From assembly GCA_964351985.1 (NCBI GenBank), contig CAYGPR010000017.1, positions 9,570-73,569 of the forward strand: a stretch of 64,000 nucleotides of DNA, given 5' to 3'. A model generated the notes under the pieces. It worked only from the letters and a program-made list of their open reading frames with translations. It was not told the DNA's origin and did not search any database. The position numbers were made by a program, and so were the translations under genes. Shown piece by piece: positions 27,067 through 36,360 of this stretch (position 1 is the first letter of the stretch; every line of letters starts with the position of its first letter). This stretch comes from Meishania sp964351985. Lineage in GTDB: Bacteria; Bacteroidota; Bacteroidia; Flavobacteriales; Flavobacteriaceae.

Positions 27067-29478
27067 ATGGACATATCTTCCAAAACAAGCAACGACATTT
27101 CTTTTGATGATTTTAGGGCGCAAATCCTAAAAGATTACGAGGTGGCCGTGTTGAGTAGAACTTGTAGTCTGCTTGGAAGGAAGGAAGTACTAACAGGAAA
27201 GGCGAAATTCGGTATTTTCGGAGATGGTAAAGAGCTTCCGCAATTGGCCATGGCCCGTTCTTTCAGAAACGGAGATTTCCGTAGCGGATATTACAGAGAC
27301 CAAACCTTTATGATGGCCTTGGGATTGCTAACTCCAAAAAACTTCTTTCATGGCTTGTATGCGACCACCGATATGGAAAAAGAACCCATGAGCGGTGGTA
27401 GACAGATGGGGGGTCATTTTTTGACAAATAGCCTGAACGAAGATGGCAGCTGGCGCAATCTGACTGAACAAAAAAATAGCAGTGCCGATATATCTTGTAC
27501 TGCTGGGCAAATGCCGCGACTGTTAGGGCTCGCCCAGGCTTCAAAAGTCTATAGAAAACTATCCGATATCGATGCTACAAACTTTTCTGAAAACGGAAAT
27601 GAAGTCGCTTGGGGAACCATTGGTAATGCCAGTACGAGCGAAGGCCTTTTTTTGGAGACCATTAATGCCGGTGGAGTTCTTCAAGTACCCATGGTCATAA
27701 GCATTTGGGATGACGCATATGGTATTTCTGTACCCGCAGAACATCATACCACCAAAGAGGATATTTCGAAAATACTTAGTGGCTTCCAAAGAAACGAGAC
27801 CGAAAAAGGATACGAACTTTTAAAAGTCAAAGGCTGGGATTATACTGCGTTGATGCACGTTTACGAGAATGCTTCCGATATAGCTCGCGAAGAACATGTA
27901 CCCGTAATCATTCATGTTTCAGAGCTTACCCAGCCACAAGGGCATTCTACTTCAGGGTCTCATGAACGTTACAAATCCGATGTTAGATTGGAATGGGAGC
28001 GTGAGAATGATTGCAACAAACGTTTTAGGGAATGGATTCTAGAATCGGGCATTTCGACCGACGAGGAATTATCGGAACTGGAAAAGAAAATATCAAAAGA
28101 AGTCAGAACCGCAAAGAAAGAGGCATGGTCCGAATTTTTGGAAAGCCATCTTGAGATGAAAAAAATCTTGGTGAAGCTTTTGGACAATGTTTCCCAAAAA
28201 AGCGCGAACAAAAGTTTCATTACAACGATAAAAAATGATCTCATTGCCATTGAAGAACCTGTCAAAAAAGATTTGGCAAAGTCTGCCCGTATGGCGCTAC
28301 GGTATATTTTGGGGGAGGACACTCCTGAAAAGAACGCTTTGAAACAATGGCTAGACAGTTTTTATAAAAAGATTCAACCGAAATTCAGCGCGCATCTTTA
28401 TAGTGAGGATAGTGATAAGGCCACGAATATAGAGCCTGTAAAACCGATGTATGACCCAAATCCTGAAAAGGTAGATGGTAGAATAATTCTCAGGGATAAC
28501 TTCGACAGGTTATTTGCAAAGTATCCCGAACTCATGATTTTTGGTGAAGATAGTGGAAAAATCGGTGATGTTAATCAAGGCTTAGAGGGATTACAAAATA
28601 AGTATGGAGAAATTCGAGTCGCGGATACAGGTATCCGTGAAGCTACCATAATTGGCCAAGGCATAGGGCTCGCCATGCGCGGCTTACGACCTATTGCCGA
28701 AATACAATATCTAGACTATATTTTTTATGCCATGGCAACCTTGACGGATGATTTGGCAACGTTACGCTATCGAACCTGTGGTAAGCAAAAGGCACCTCTT
28801 ATCATCCGTACTCGCGGACATCGATTGGAGGGCATATGGCATTCAGGCTCCCAAATGGGCGGTTTGATTCATTTACTACGTGGCATATACATTCTCGCCC
28901 CGCGCAATATGACCCAGGCAGCCGGGTTTTATAATACCCTTCTGAAGAGCGACGAACCCGCATTGATCATTGAAAGTTTGAACGGATACCGTCTTAAAGA
29001 AAGTAAACCTAATAATTTAGGAAGCTTTTGTACTCCGATAGGCGTCGTCGAGAAACTAATGGAAGGTTCTGATATCACCTTGCTTTCGTACGGTTCGACG
29101 CTAAGAATTGTTCTCAAAGTTGCAAAACAACTAAGAGAAGTTGGTATTGAGGTCGAAGTTATCGATGCCCAGACTTTGCTTCCTTTTGATATTCGTCATG
29201 AAGTAGTAAAAAGTGTTCAAAAAACAAATCGTCTGCTAATCATTGACGAAGACGTGCCCGGGGGCTGTTCTGCGTACCTCATGCATGAGATTCTTGAAAA
29301 TCAAGGCGCTTATAAGTTTTTGGACAGTGCTCCCCAGACCTTGACCGCAAAAGCACATAGACCAGCCTATGGAACGGATGGTGATTATTTCTCAAAACCG
29401 AATGCCGAAGACATTTTCGAAAAAGTCTATGCCATCATGCATGAAACCAATCCTCGAGATTATCCCAAATTACGGTAA
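27067..29478 (+). CDS. Fused 2-oxoacid dehydrogenase E1 (alpha + beta), branched-chain type
   Basis: 803 residues joining E1-alpha (about 1-370) and E1-beta (about 460-800) of a thiamine-diphosphate 2-oxoacid dehydrogenase, most like branched-chain (2-oxoisovalerate) E1. The alpha part has SGGRQMGGHF and the TPP segment GNASTSEG...WDDAYGISVP, where the usual GDG...NN is partly changed. The beta part has IFGEDSGKIGDVNQGLEG, DTGIREATIIGQGIG, RTRGHRLEGIWHSGSQMG and DEDVPGGCSAYLM. It catalyses decarboxylation and acyl transfer to lipoyl-E2; E2 and E3 are not in the window. Single-chain E1 is usual in Bacteroidota. It has its own promoter. Confidence 0.92.
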   Translation: MDISSKTSNDISFDDFRAQILKDYEVAVLSRTCSLLGRKEVLTGKAKFGIFGDGKELPQLAMARSFRNGDFRSGYYRDQTFMMALGLLTPKNFFHGLYATTDMEKEPMSGGRQMGGHFLTNSLNEDGSWRNLTEQKNSSADISCTAGQMPRLLGLAQASKVYRKLSDIDATNFSENGNEVAWGTIGNASTSEGLFLETINAGGVLQVPMVISIWDDAYGISVPAEHHTTKEDISKILSGFQRNETEKGYELLKVKGWDYTALMHVYENASDIAREEHVPVIIHVSELTQPQGHSTSGSHERYKSDVRLEWERENDCNKRFREWILESGISTDEELSELEKKISKEVRTAKKEAWSEFLESHLEMKKILVKLLDNVSQKSANKSFITTIKNDLIAIEEPVKKDLAKSARMALRYILGEDTPEKNALKQWLDSFYKKIQPKFSAHLYSEDSDKATNIEPVKPMYDPNPEKVDGRIILRDNFDRLFAKYPELMIFGEDSGKIGDVNQGLEGLQNKYGEIRVADTGIREATIIGQGIGLAMRGLRPIAEIQYLDYIFYAMATLTDDLATLRYRTCGKQKAPLIIRTRGHRLEGIWHSGSQMGGLIHLLRGIYILAPRNMTQAAGFYNTLLKSDEPALIIESLNGYRLKESKPNNLGSFCTPIGVVEKLMEGSDITLLSYGSTLRIVLKVAKQLREVGIEVEVIDAQTLLPFDIRHEVVKSVQKTNRLLIIDEDVPGGCSAYLMHEILENQGAYKFLDSAPQTLTAKAHRPAYGTDGDYFSKPNAEDIFEKVYAIMHETNPRDYPKLR

Positions 29479-29525
29479 TCGATTTCCCTGTCTAAGATTC
29501 TTTATATTTAGGAATAAAAAGAAAA

Positions 29526-30722
29526 ATGTTTCTGACCTTTCCAAATTTTAATATCTACTCTACACCTTTATTGGTACTGGTTAGTCAAGGCATCATCTTT
29601 TGGTTTCTTTTATTGATAAGATATCGACATAAAAAAATACCCTCTGACATATTTCTAGCGTTTTTGGTACTAATTACCTGTTATCATCGAACCACATATA
29701 CCATTGGTTTTATGGATTGGTACGATACTTTTAGGAATACCAAAATCAATTATTGGCTCATAAACTTAGGGTTTGCCATTGGTCCCCTTATCTATTTTTA
29801 TGTAAAATCGGTTACTACATCTGATTTCAAGTTTAGAAAAAAGGATTTCAAACATTTTCTTCCTGCACTTTTATTTGTGATGTATAAGATTACGCTATTT
29901 GTTTATGATGCAAACCAAACGGATTTCGATGCAAATCAGAATGGAATTTTAATGAATAAACTTGAAATGGGGCCAACGGGTACTTTCATTAATGCCCTCA
30001 ATACCTTTCAACTGTTACTGTATCTGGCTTTTACAATTCAGCTATATTATAGTTATAAAAATAAAATCAAGAATTTTTTCTCCAATACCTATCGATTGGA
30101 GCTCAACTGGATCAGGAATTTTTTATTTATCTACAGTTTTTTATTTCTATATGCTACTTTACAACAGTTTATCGAGTTGACTGTTTTTGAATTAAGCTGG
30201 ATACAACGATGGTGGTACCAGTTTTTTTCTGCGCTCGCTGTTATTTATGTAGGCATTATGGGTTATTTTACTGATACAACGATATTAAAAGGTTTGGCAT
30301 TTAATCCTGTTTCAAAAGAACAATCAAGTGTATCTTCAAATAGAAGAATAATCCATTCAGAAGATTTAGAAATCAACCCTGAAATAGAGGCCAGAAGGAA
30401 AACCTTATTGGCCTACATGGAGCGTGAGAAACCCTATCTGAATCCAGAATTGAATCTTAAGGATTTGGCTTCCAGTACCAATATGACGCGTGCCCAATTG
30501 TCGGAAATCATCAATCAAGGTTTCAAGAAAAATTTTAATGACTTCGTCAATGAGTATCGTGTAGAAAGTTTCAAAAGAATGTTGGAAGCCGATAAACAAC
30601 AGCAACTTTCTTTCCTCGGCATGGCCTATGAATGTGGATTTAACAGTAAGGCGACTTTTAATCGGGTATTCAGAAAGTTGAGTGATACCTCCCCCTCTGA
30701 ATACTTGAAAAGCATCCGATAA
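29526..30722 (+). CDS. Membrane-bound AraC-family regulator
   Basis: 398 residues. About 1-245 forms several hydrophobic helices (TPLLVLVSQGIIFWFLLLI, WLINLGFAIGPLIYFYV, NFLFIYSFLFLYATL, FSALAVIYVGIMGY), resembling a seven-helix sensor. The C-terminal part (about 300-398) is a double helix-turn-helix AraC domain (LNLKDLASSTNMTRAQLSEIINQGF, GMAYECGFNSKATFNRVFRK). This architecture is common in Bacteroidota. Just after the gene is a pair of 13-bp direct repeats with 21-bp spacing, its likely binding site, in front of doxX. Confidence 0.9.
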   Translation: MFLTFPNFNIYSTPLLVLVSQGIIFWFLLLIRYRHKKIPSDIFLAFLVLITCYHRTTYTIGFMDWYDTFRNTKINYWLINLGFAIGPLIYFYVKSVTTSDFKFRKKDFKHFLPALLFVMYKITLFVYDANQTDFDANQNGILMNKLEMGPTGTFINALNTFQLLLYLAFTIQLYYSYKNKIKNFFSNTYRLELNWIRNFLFIYSFLFLYATLQQFIELTVFELSWIQRWWYQFFSALAVIYVGIMGYFTDTTILKGLAFNPVSKEQSSVSSNRRIIHSEDLEINPEIEARRKTLLAYMEREKPYLNPELNLKDLASSTNMTRAQLSEIINQGFKKNFNDFVNEYRVESFKRMLEADKQQQLSFLGMAYECGFNSKATFNRVFRKLSDTSPSEYLKSIR

Positions 30723-30738
30723 ACCATAGATTTTACCA

Positions 30739-30772
30739 TTTGAGACGACTCAAATCGTATTTGGGACGACTC
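30739..30772. promoter_or_regulatory. Candidate AraC-type operator: two 13-bp direct repeats
   Basis: TTTGAGACGACTC (30739-30751) and TTTGGGACGACTC (30760-30772) differ at one base and start exactly 21 bp apart, two helical turns. The first unit extends into an inverted repeat TTTGAG-ACGA-CTCAAA (30739-30754). They lie between the AraC gene stop and doxX. A near-match to a -7 box (TACGTTTTG, one extra spacer base) begins at 30775. Confidence 0.65.
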
Positions 30773-30818
30773 TTTACGTTTTGAAGCGTGCACCCAAAGA
30801 TTGATTCGCAATTTTGAC

Positions 30819-31334
30819 ATGTTCAACAAAAAATCAATCGAAATGAAAAAATTCTTTAAAATTCTCACCACTCCTTTTCTTCAAAACCATTGGTCCGCAG
30901 ATTTTCTGTTCGCCATTCCGAGATTTATATGTGGGATGATGCTGACACTAAGTTTTGGTTCCGATAAGTTCGGAATGCCTTGGACAGCAACGGGTCAAAA
31001 TTTAAAACTATTCGAAGTTGCCGCCTGGTTCCCTGAAGATGTAGCAAATTTTGGAGGCATTTTTGCCATAGCCCCAGTTTTCTTCGCATGGATGGGTGCC
31101 TTTAGCGAAGCAGTTGGCGGCCTTTTTCTTGCACTCGGGTTACAAACAAGACTAGCATCCTTTCTAATTATGTGTACCATGCTAGGTGCTATATTCTTTC
31201 AAAAATGGGGACAAGGTATGTGGGGAATGCTTCCCGCCATGGGCTTTCTTTGGGTATCCATCTATAACCTATATCTCGGTTCGGGCCGGTTCGGCCTTGA
31301 TTACCTGATCGCGAAAAACATAAAAACTATTTAA
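30819..31334 (+). CDS. DoxX-family membrane protein
   Basis: About 171 residues from ATG 30819 (ATG 30843 is a good alternative; the earlier TTG at 30801 is unlikely). The DoxX pattern is clear: RFICGMMLTLSFGSDKFGMPW, then GIFAIAPVFFAWMGAFSEAVGGLFLALGLQTRLASF read across helices 2-3, and GMLPAMGFLWVSIYNLYLG. Four transmembrane helices are expected. Physiological role is uncertain (quinol/redox-related in some family members). It is probably controlled by the upstream AraC regulator and co-transcribed with the next gene, 18 bp downstream. Confidence 0.85.
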   Translation: MFNKKSIEMKKFFKILTTPFLQNHWSADFLFAIPRFICGMMLTLSFGSDKFGMPWTATGQNLKLFEVAAWFPEDVANFGGIFAIAPVFFAWMGAFSEAVGGLFLALGLQTRLASFLIMCTMLGAIFFQKWGQGMWGMLPAMGFLWVSIYNLYLGSGRFGLDYLIAKNIKTI

Positions 31335-31352
31335 TCATTTAAATCGAAAACT

Positions 31353-31838
31353 ATGAAATCAATTTTAATCTTTCTCTTCATCAGCTCAATCGTAAATATA
31401 ACGGCCCAAACTACTGTAGAAATATCAGAATTAATGCCTTGGGACGACAGTTCGTGGACAGGAAAACTTATGTATGTTAATTACAGTGATGGCAAAGAGG
31501 TTGAACTACGCACTACAATGCAAATGAAACTTAAAGGAAATCAGGTGATTATGGAAACACAATACACGGATGAAACAGATACCAATTCCAAGTCCGTAAT
31601 AAGGCTTAAAAAAGGTGGCACTTACTTTGGTGATGAAGAAATAATTGGCAAAAGGAAAAACAAGGATGATACCCTGACAATTCATACAATGTTTAAGGGC
31701 AAGGATGATAATCGTCAAGCAACCATTTATAAGACTTATGAGTTTGGAGCTAAGAACATCATTGTAACGAAAAAAGTACAGTACGACGATTCGGAAGAGA
31801 AATTAATTAGGAACCGCTATAGCTACTCCCGAATTTAA
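31353..31838 (+). CDS. Secreted hypothetical protein
   Basis: 161 residues with a signal peptide (about 1-18, ending TAQ). The mature part is beta-rich with repeated charged strands (VELRTTMQMKLKGNQVIMETQYTDETD, GTYFGDEEIIGKRKNKDD). I do not recognise the family; length and pattern resemble lipocalin-like or similar small beta-barrel proteins. It starts 18 bp after doxX, so is likely in the same operon and under the AraC site. A strong bidirectional terminator lies downstream. Confidence 0.6.
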   Translation: MKSILIFLFISSIVNITAQTTVEISELMPWDDSSWTGKLMYVNYSDGKEVELRTTMQMKLKGNQVIMETQYTDETDTNSKSVIRLKKGGTYFGDEEIIGKRKNKDDTLTIHTMFKGKDDNRQATIYKTYEFGAKNIIVTKKVQYDDSEEKLIRNRYSYSRI

Positions 31839-31984
31839 GGATAAAACTGACAAATTCCACAAGTAATCAAAATTCAATTATTTTGAACCCTAAATGTTTA
31901 TATGTTGGGTTCATTCAAGTTGGCAATTTTAAAATTGATGATAGAATCTGAGAAAGAAAACGGAAACAATAGGATTATAAAATC

Positions 31985-32021
31985 AAAAAGGTTCCCTATG
32001 ACGGTCATAGGGAACCTTTTT
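31985..32021. terminator. Strong bidirectional terminator
   Basis: A 17-bp perfect stem (left arm 31985-32001, core GGTTCCCTATGA; right arm 32005-32021, core TCATAGGGAACC) closes a 3-nt CGG loop. It has A/T tracts on both sides and sits between convergent genes. Confidence 0.93.
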
Positions 32022-32036
32022 CTGGATGTCTTTACT

Positions 32037-34817
32037 TTAGTTTTTAATATCCGTATTGGTCTCTTTCACTGCAGGAACTTTGGGATTACCGTCAGCGTCA
32101 ATTTCAATGATATTATCGAAACCTAGTCCGTCTAATTTATCGGCAATTTTGGCCCTGTCCCCAACCATGAACCAATTCACGGCATCGGGTTTGACAACGG
32201 CCTTGCTGACCTCTCGAACATCTTTTAAGGAAAGGTTGCGGACACTGCTGTCATAATTTTGATAATAATCGTCAGGAAGATCGTATTTTATCAAATTGAC
32301 CATAGAACTGTTTACCGCACTGTTCGTTTCCCATTGGCCCGGCAAACTTAATATTTGGTTGGTTTTTACCTTGTCCAGTTCTTCTTGGGTTACAGGCCTT
32401 GTAGTAATGAATTCAGAAATTTCCTTTCGTAATTCTGTTACGGATTCTGCAGATTTATCTGTTTGTACGGGTGCATAAACTATAAAAGGACGCTCGGCCT
32501 TTGCGCCCATAACAAAACCACCTGCTCCGTATGCCCAGTGCTTATCCTCGCGCAAGTTCATGTTGATCCTTGAAGTAAAATCACCTCCCAAGATACTTAC
32601 CATCTGCTCTAAAGCCACTTGGTTGACGTCTCCATACTTGCTTGTCAAATGCCCTGCTAGAATTACGGATTGTTCCGACTCTGGCCTATCCATCAGATAT
32701 AAAGTGTTCTTAGAATTGACTTTTGGTGTCGTAAAAGTGATTTTCGGAACATCGGCCTTCTTCCACTTTCCAAAAGCTTTTTCTAACTTGCTTTTGAGTG
32801 CACCCATTTCAATATCCCCCGTTACCACCAAGGTGGCATTATTCGGCCTGATCCAAGTCTTATAGAATTTCTCCATATCCTCGCGCTTCAATTTTTCCAC
32901 TGTTTCCTCATAACCGCTACCCGTATACGGATTACTGTAGGGATGTCCTTCCCCATATAGATATTTGTTCATGACCCGAAGCGCCATTGCGATAGGCTGC
33001 GCTTTTTCCTGTTTGATGGAATTGACCTGTTCATCCTTAAGGCGCTCAAATTCTTTTTCAGGAAATGCAGGATTCAAAACCACATCGGCAAAGAGATCAA
33101 TGCTCGCATCCAAACTAGGTTTTAAAGTATTTAGGTATACGTTAGAGTTGTCTTGACTTGAGAAGGTAGAAAGACTTGCACCTAACAGCTGAAGTTGTTC
33201 GTTGATCTGCAACGAATTCATTTCCTTGGTACCTTCATCCAACAAATCCATCGCCAACTGAGCCGTACCAGGGCTCGACAAATGATCGGTCTTATAACCC
33301 GCATCGAACATCAAGTTCATTACCACGGTAGGCACACCGGCTCGTTGGGCCAAAACCACATTTAGACCGTTCGACAATTTTGCACGCTGCAGTTCTGGAA
33401 ACTTAGAGGTTTTTGTAGTACCCAATTCAGGTAGTTTAGAACGGTCAACTGTACTCTGCTCAACATCGTACTCAGGGAAAGGTTTGCACAACAAAATATG
33501 TTTCCCTTGGGTAAGCCATTTTTTTGCGGTCGCTTGTACATCTGCTATCGTTGCATCTTCGACATATTTTAATACCGTCTTGTAATAGGAAGCATCCCCA
33601 AAATAGGTTTCGTTTGAAGCCAGTATATCGGAAACACCACCAAAACCACCAATACGCTCTTGCCCTTTAATAAAACTTGAGAAATAAGCGGCCTTAACTC
33701 TTTTTAATTCTTCTTCTGTCGGGCCTTCATTAATGAGTTTTTGAATTTCTTCTTCCATAATGGCCTGAACCTTTTCAACATCCTCTCCAGGCTTTACATT
33801 GGCCCAGGTAATAAAATTACTGGCTATTTCACTGGATGCCTGAAACGACACTACGGAACTGGCGATTTGATCTTCATATACTAAACGCTTGTACAACCTA
33901 GAGTTTTTTCCACTGGTCAAAACGGAAGAAATTAAATCGAAATGTATATCTTCTCTGTTGCCAAATTTAGGGGTATTATAGGCGAACAATATTCTAGCCT
34001 CGGGAACCCTATCTTCATATACTTGATATGTATCACCGTTATGGACCGGAATGTTCACTTCGTGTCGCGAAATTGTTGGACCCGAAGGAATATCTCCAAA
34101 GTATTTTAGCACTTTTTTATAGACCTCTTGTGGGTCGATATCCCCGGCAACCGCTACCACGGCATTTGCGGCTCCGTAATATGATTTAAACCATTCTTGT
34201 ACGTCTTCTAGTGAAGCTGCGTTCAAATCTTCCATTTCGCCGATGACCGTCCATGAATACGGATGGCCTTTGGGGTACATCGCATAGGTCAAGTAATCCC
34301 ACTGTTTTCCATAAGGTTGGTTGTCTCCTTGTCGTTTTTCGTTCTGAACGACACCGCGTTGCTCGTCCAATTTTTCCTGATCTATGGCACCCAACAAGTG
34401 TCCCATTCTATCCGATTCCAAGAATAATACTTGATCAAGGGCCGAGACAGGTACATTTTGAAAATAGTTCGTTCGGTCGCTATTGGTGGTTCCGTTCAAA
34501 TCGGTTCCTCCTATCCGTTCCAGCGCCTGAAAATAGTCGTCATTGAAATTTTCACTTCCGTTGAACATTAAATGCTCGAATAAATGGGCAAATCCGCTTT
34601 TACCTGGTTTTTCATTTTTAGAACCAACGTGATACCAAACATTGACCGCAGCTATGGGGGCCTTGTGGTCTTCATGTACCAATAGCACCAAACCATTGGG
34701 CAATACAAAACGTTCGTATGGAATATCTATCTGGTCGGCCTTGAACTCGAAATTCTGTGAATGAACGGTCTTTGTAACCAATAGTAAAGCGAAGCAAAGA
34801 AATATTAATTTTTTCAT
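32037..34817 (-). CDS. M16-family zinc metallopeptidase (two-domain)
   Basis: A 926-residue secreted or periplasmic peptidase. ATG at 34817 gives a good signal peptide (MKKLIFLCFALLLVTKTVHS); upstream in-frame starts only add basic residues. The first M16 unit holds the inverted zinc motif HLFEH (H78, E81, H82) and the distal Glu in RGVVQNEKRQ. The second unit (about 480-926) keeps the fold (LSNGLNVVLAQR) but reads DLLDEGTKEMN at the motif position, so is inactive, as is normal in this family. It degrades peptides. It probably has its own promoter: a TATATTTA sequence lies about 25 bp upstream of ATG. Confidence 0.92.
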   Translation of the reverse strand: MKKLIFLCFALLLVTKTVHSQNFEFKADQIDIPYERFVLPNGLVLLVHEDHKAPIAAVNVWYHVGSKNEKPGKSGFAHLFEHLMFNGSENFNDDYFQALERIGGTDLNGTTNSDRTNYFQNVPVSALDQVLFLESDRMGHLLGAIDQEKLDEQRGVVQNEKRQGDNQPYGKQWDYLTYAMYPKGHPYSWTVIGEMEDLNAASLEDVQEWFKSYYGAANAVVAVAGDIDPQEVYKKVLKYFGDIPSGPTISRHEVNIPVHNGDTYQVYEDRVPEARILFAYNTPKFGNREDIHFDLISSVLTSGKNSRLYKRLVYEDQIASSVVSFQASSEIASNFITWANVKPGEDVEKVQAIMEEEIQKLINEGPTEEELKRVKAAYFSSFIKGQERIGGFGGVSDILASNETYFGDASYYKTVLKYVEDATIADVQATAKKWLTQGKHILLCKPFPEYDVEQSTVDRSKLPELGTTKTSKFPELQRAKLSNGLNVVLAQRAGVPTVVMNLMFDAGYKTDHLSSPGTAQLAMDLLDEGTKEMNSLQINEQLQLLGASLSTFSSQDNSNVYLNTLKPSLDASIDLFADVVLNPAFPEKEFERLKDEQVNSIKQEKAQPIAMALRVMNKYLYGEGHPYSNPYTGSGYEETVEKLKREDMEKFYKTWIRPNNATLVVTGDIEMGALKSKLEKAFGKWKKADVPKITFTTPKVNSKNTLYLMDRPESEQSVILAGHLTSKYGDVNQVALEQMVSILGGDFTSRINMNLREDKHWAYGAGGFVMGAKAERPFIVYAPVQTDKSAESVTELRKEISEFITTRPVTQEELDKVKTNQILSLPGQWETNSAVNSSMVNLIKYDLPDDYYQNYDSSVRNLSLKDVREVSKAVVKPDAVNWFMVGDRAKIADKLDGLGFDNIIEIDADGNPKVPAVKETNTDIKN

Positions 34818-34953
34818 GATCGATGATTTTTTGATTTTTGTAAATATAGGGCATCTAGTGAACCGAAACAATCTGTTTTTCAAGATATCACGTGTTCGAA
34901 ATATTGAAGAAACTCAAAAAAATTAATAGCTTTACGTCACTAAAAGGCACAAT

Positions 34954-35331
34954 ATGAAAAACCCCGTTTTAAGAGACATCGGACTGGCTTTCTTTAGAAT
35001 AACAATGTCCATAATGCTTTTGACCCATGGTTTTCCTAAATTTCAAAAGTTGATTTCGGGAAACTTTGAATTTGGTGACCCCATTGGTATCGGTGCCACC
35101 CCCTCCTTATTTTTAGCGGTAATCGGAGAATTCATCTGCCCCATTTTGATTATCGTTGGTTTTAAAACGCGCTGGGTGGCAATACCCCCTGCCATAACGA
35201 TGTTGGTAGCAGCTACAATAGTTCACGCTGAAGACCCTTTTGGCTCCAAAGAAAAGGCGTTATTATTTTTGGTTTCCTTCATCACCATTTTTCTTTTGGG
35301 GCCAGGAAAATTTAGTGTTGATAAGAAATAA
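34954..35331 (+). CDS. DoxX-family membrane protein (second)
   Basis: 125 residues, shorter than the other DoxX protein. Four hydrophobic helices: AFFRITMSIMLLTHGFPKF (carrying the DoxX-type HG), SLFLAVIGEFICPILIIVGF, WVAIPPAITMLVAATIV, and LLFLVSFITIFLLGPGKFS. Role unknown. It lies between the divergent M16 and convergent holA genes; no AraC-type repeats are seen in front of it. Confidence 0.85.
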   Translation: MKNPVLRDIGLAFFRITMSIMLLTHGFPKFQKLISGNFEFGDPIGIGATPSLFLAVIGEFICPILIIVGFKTRWVAIPPAITMLVAATIVHAEDPFGSKEKALLFLVSFITIFLLGPGKFSVDKK

Positions 35332-35332
35332 T

Positions 35333-36334
35333 CTAAATAATTTTTACCAAGAGTTCTTTTAGTAGATCCGATTGAGATGCGGCCTGCGCTCCTACACCTT
35401 TCCCTTTCAAATCCATTTCACGTAAATGAGAGATGATCTTACTGACCCTTTTCATGGGATAGTTTTTAGCTGCAATCTGAAACTCACCGACAAAATAAGG
35501 ATTGATGCGTAAGGCACTCGCCACGCTTTTAGAGGAATGGTCGTTGAGACCATGGTATTGCAATAATTGAGTGAAAAACGAATGTAACAAAGTAATGGTC
35601 AACACAAAAGGGTTGTCCTTCGGGTTTTGGGCAAAATAGTTGATAATTTTTGTTGCCTTTAAAACATTACGCTCCCCGATTGCCTTTTTCAGCTCAAAAT
35701 TGTTGTAGTCTTTACTGATTCCGATATGCTCTTCGATATCGTTGGGCGTAATTTCGGTGTTTTTAGGTAGCACCAATTCGAGTTTTTCAAGTTCCTTATC
35801 AATCTTACTAAGATTCGTACCTAAATACTCGACCAACAAAACCGAGGCTTTGGGTGAAATGCCATACCCTTTGCCTTTTAAAACCTTTCGGATCCAATCG
35901 GATACTTGATTTTCATAGAGTTTTTTTCCTTCGAAAATGACACCTTTACTTTGAACGGATTTGTATAGTTTCTTACGCTTGTCCAGTTTTTTGTACTTGT
36001 AACATATAACAAGAACTGTTGTTGGTTGAAGGTTTTTGACATAGGAATTCAAATTTTCAATGGTCCGTGAAAGATGCTGGGCCTCTTTTACGATAATTAC
36101 TTGCCGCTCGGCCATCATAGGGTACCGCTTTGCATTTGAAATGATATCGTCGATTGAAACATCCTTACCGTAAAGTACGACTTGGTTAAACCCACGTTCC
36201 GCTTCTGAAAGCACGTTCTCAGCAATGAAATTGGCTATTTTATCGATGTAATATACTTCTTCACCGTGCAGAAAATAAATCGGCTTAATGTGACCCTCAA
36301 GAATATCTTTTACTATCTGTTTAGCTTCATCCAT
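35333..36334 (-). CDS. holA: DNA polymerase III subunit delta
   Basis: 333 residues, the clamp-loader delta subunit. N-terminal IKPIYFLHGEEVYYIDKI is the DNA_pol3_delta start (the ATPase fold without working Walker A). LSKIDKELEKLELV (about 192-205) and the C-terminal helical collar (LLHSFFTQLLQYHGL, KGVGAQAASQSDLLKEL) follow the family pattern. It opens the beta clamp. It is divergent from the HSDR_N-like gene, an arrangement often seen in flavobacteria, with only 26 bp between starts. Confidence 0.92.
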   Translation of the reverse strand: MDEAKQIVKDILEGHIKPIYFLHGEEVYYIDKIANFIAENVLSEAERGFNQVVLYGKDVSIDDIISNAKRYPMMAERQVIIVKEAQHLSRTIENLNSYVKNLQPTTVLVICYKYKKLDKRKKLYKSVQSKGVIFEGKKLYENQVSDWIRKVLKGKGYGISPKASVLLVEYLGTNLSKIDKELEKLELVLPKNTEITPNDIEEHIGISKDYNNFELKKAIGERNVLKATKIINYFAQNPKDNPFVLTITLLHSFFTQLLQYHGLNDHSSKSVASALRINPYFVGEFQIAAKNYPMKRVSKIISHLREMDLKGKGVGAQAASQSDLLKELLVKII

Positions 36335-36360
36335 TCAAAAAAAATTGTCAATTTTGTGAT

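Noticed and set aside
32037..34817. Frameshifted second half of the M16 peptidase
   Set aside because: The frame is open over the entire length; the inactive second unit is normal for two-domain M16 proteins.
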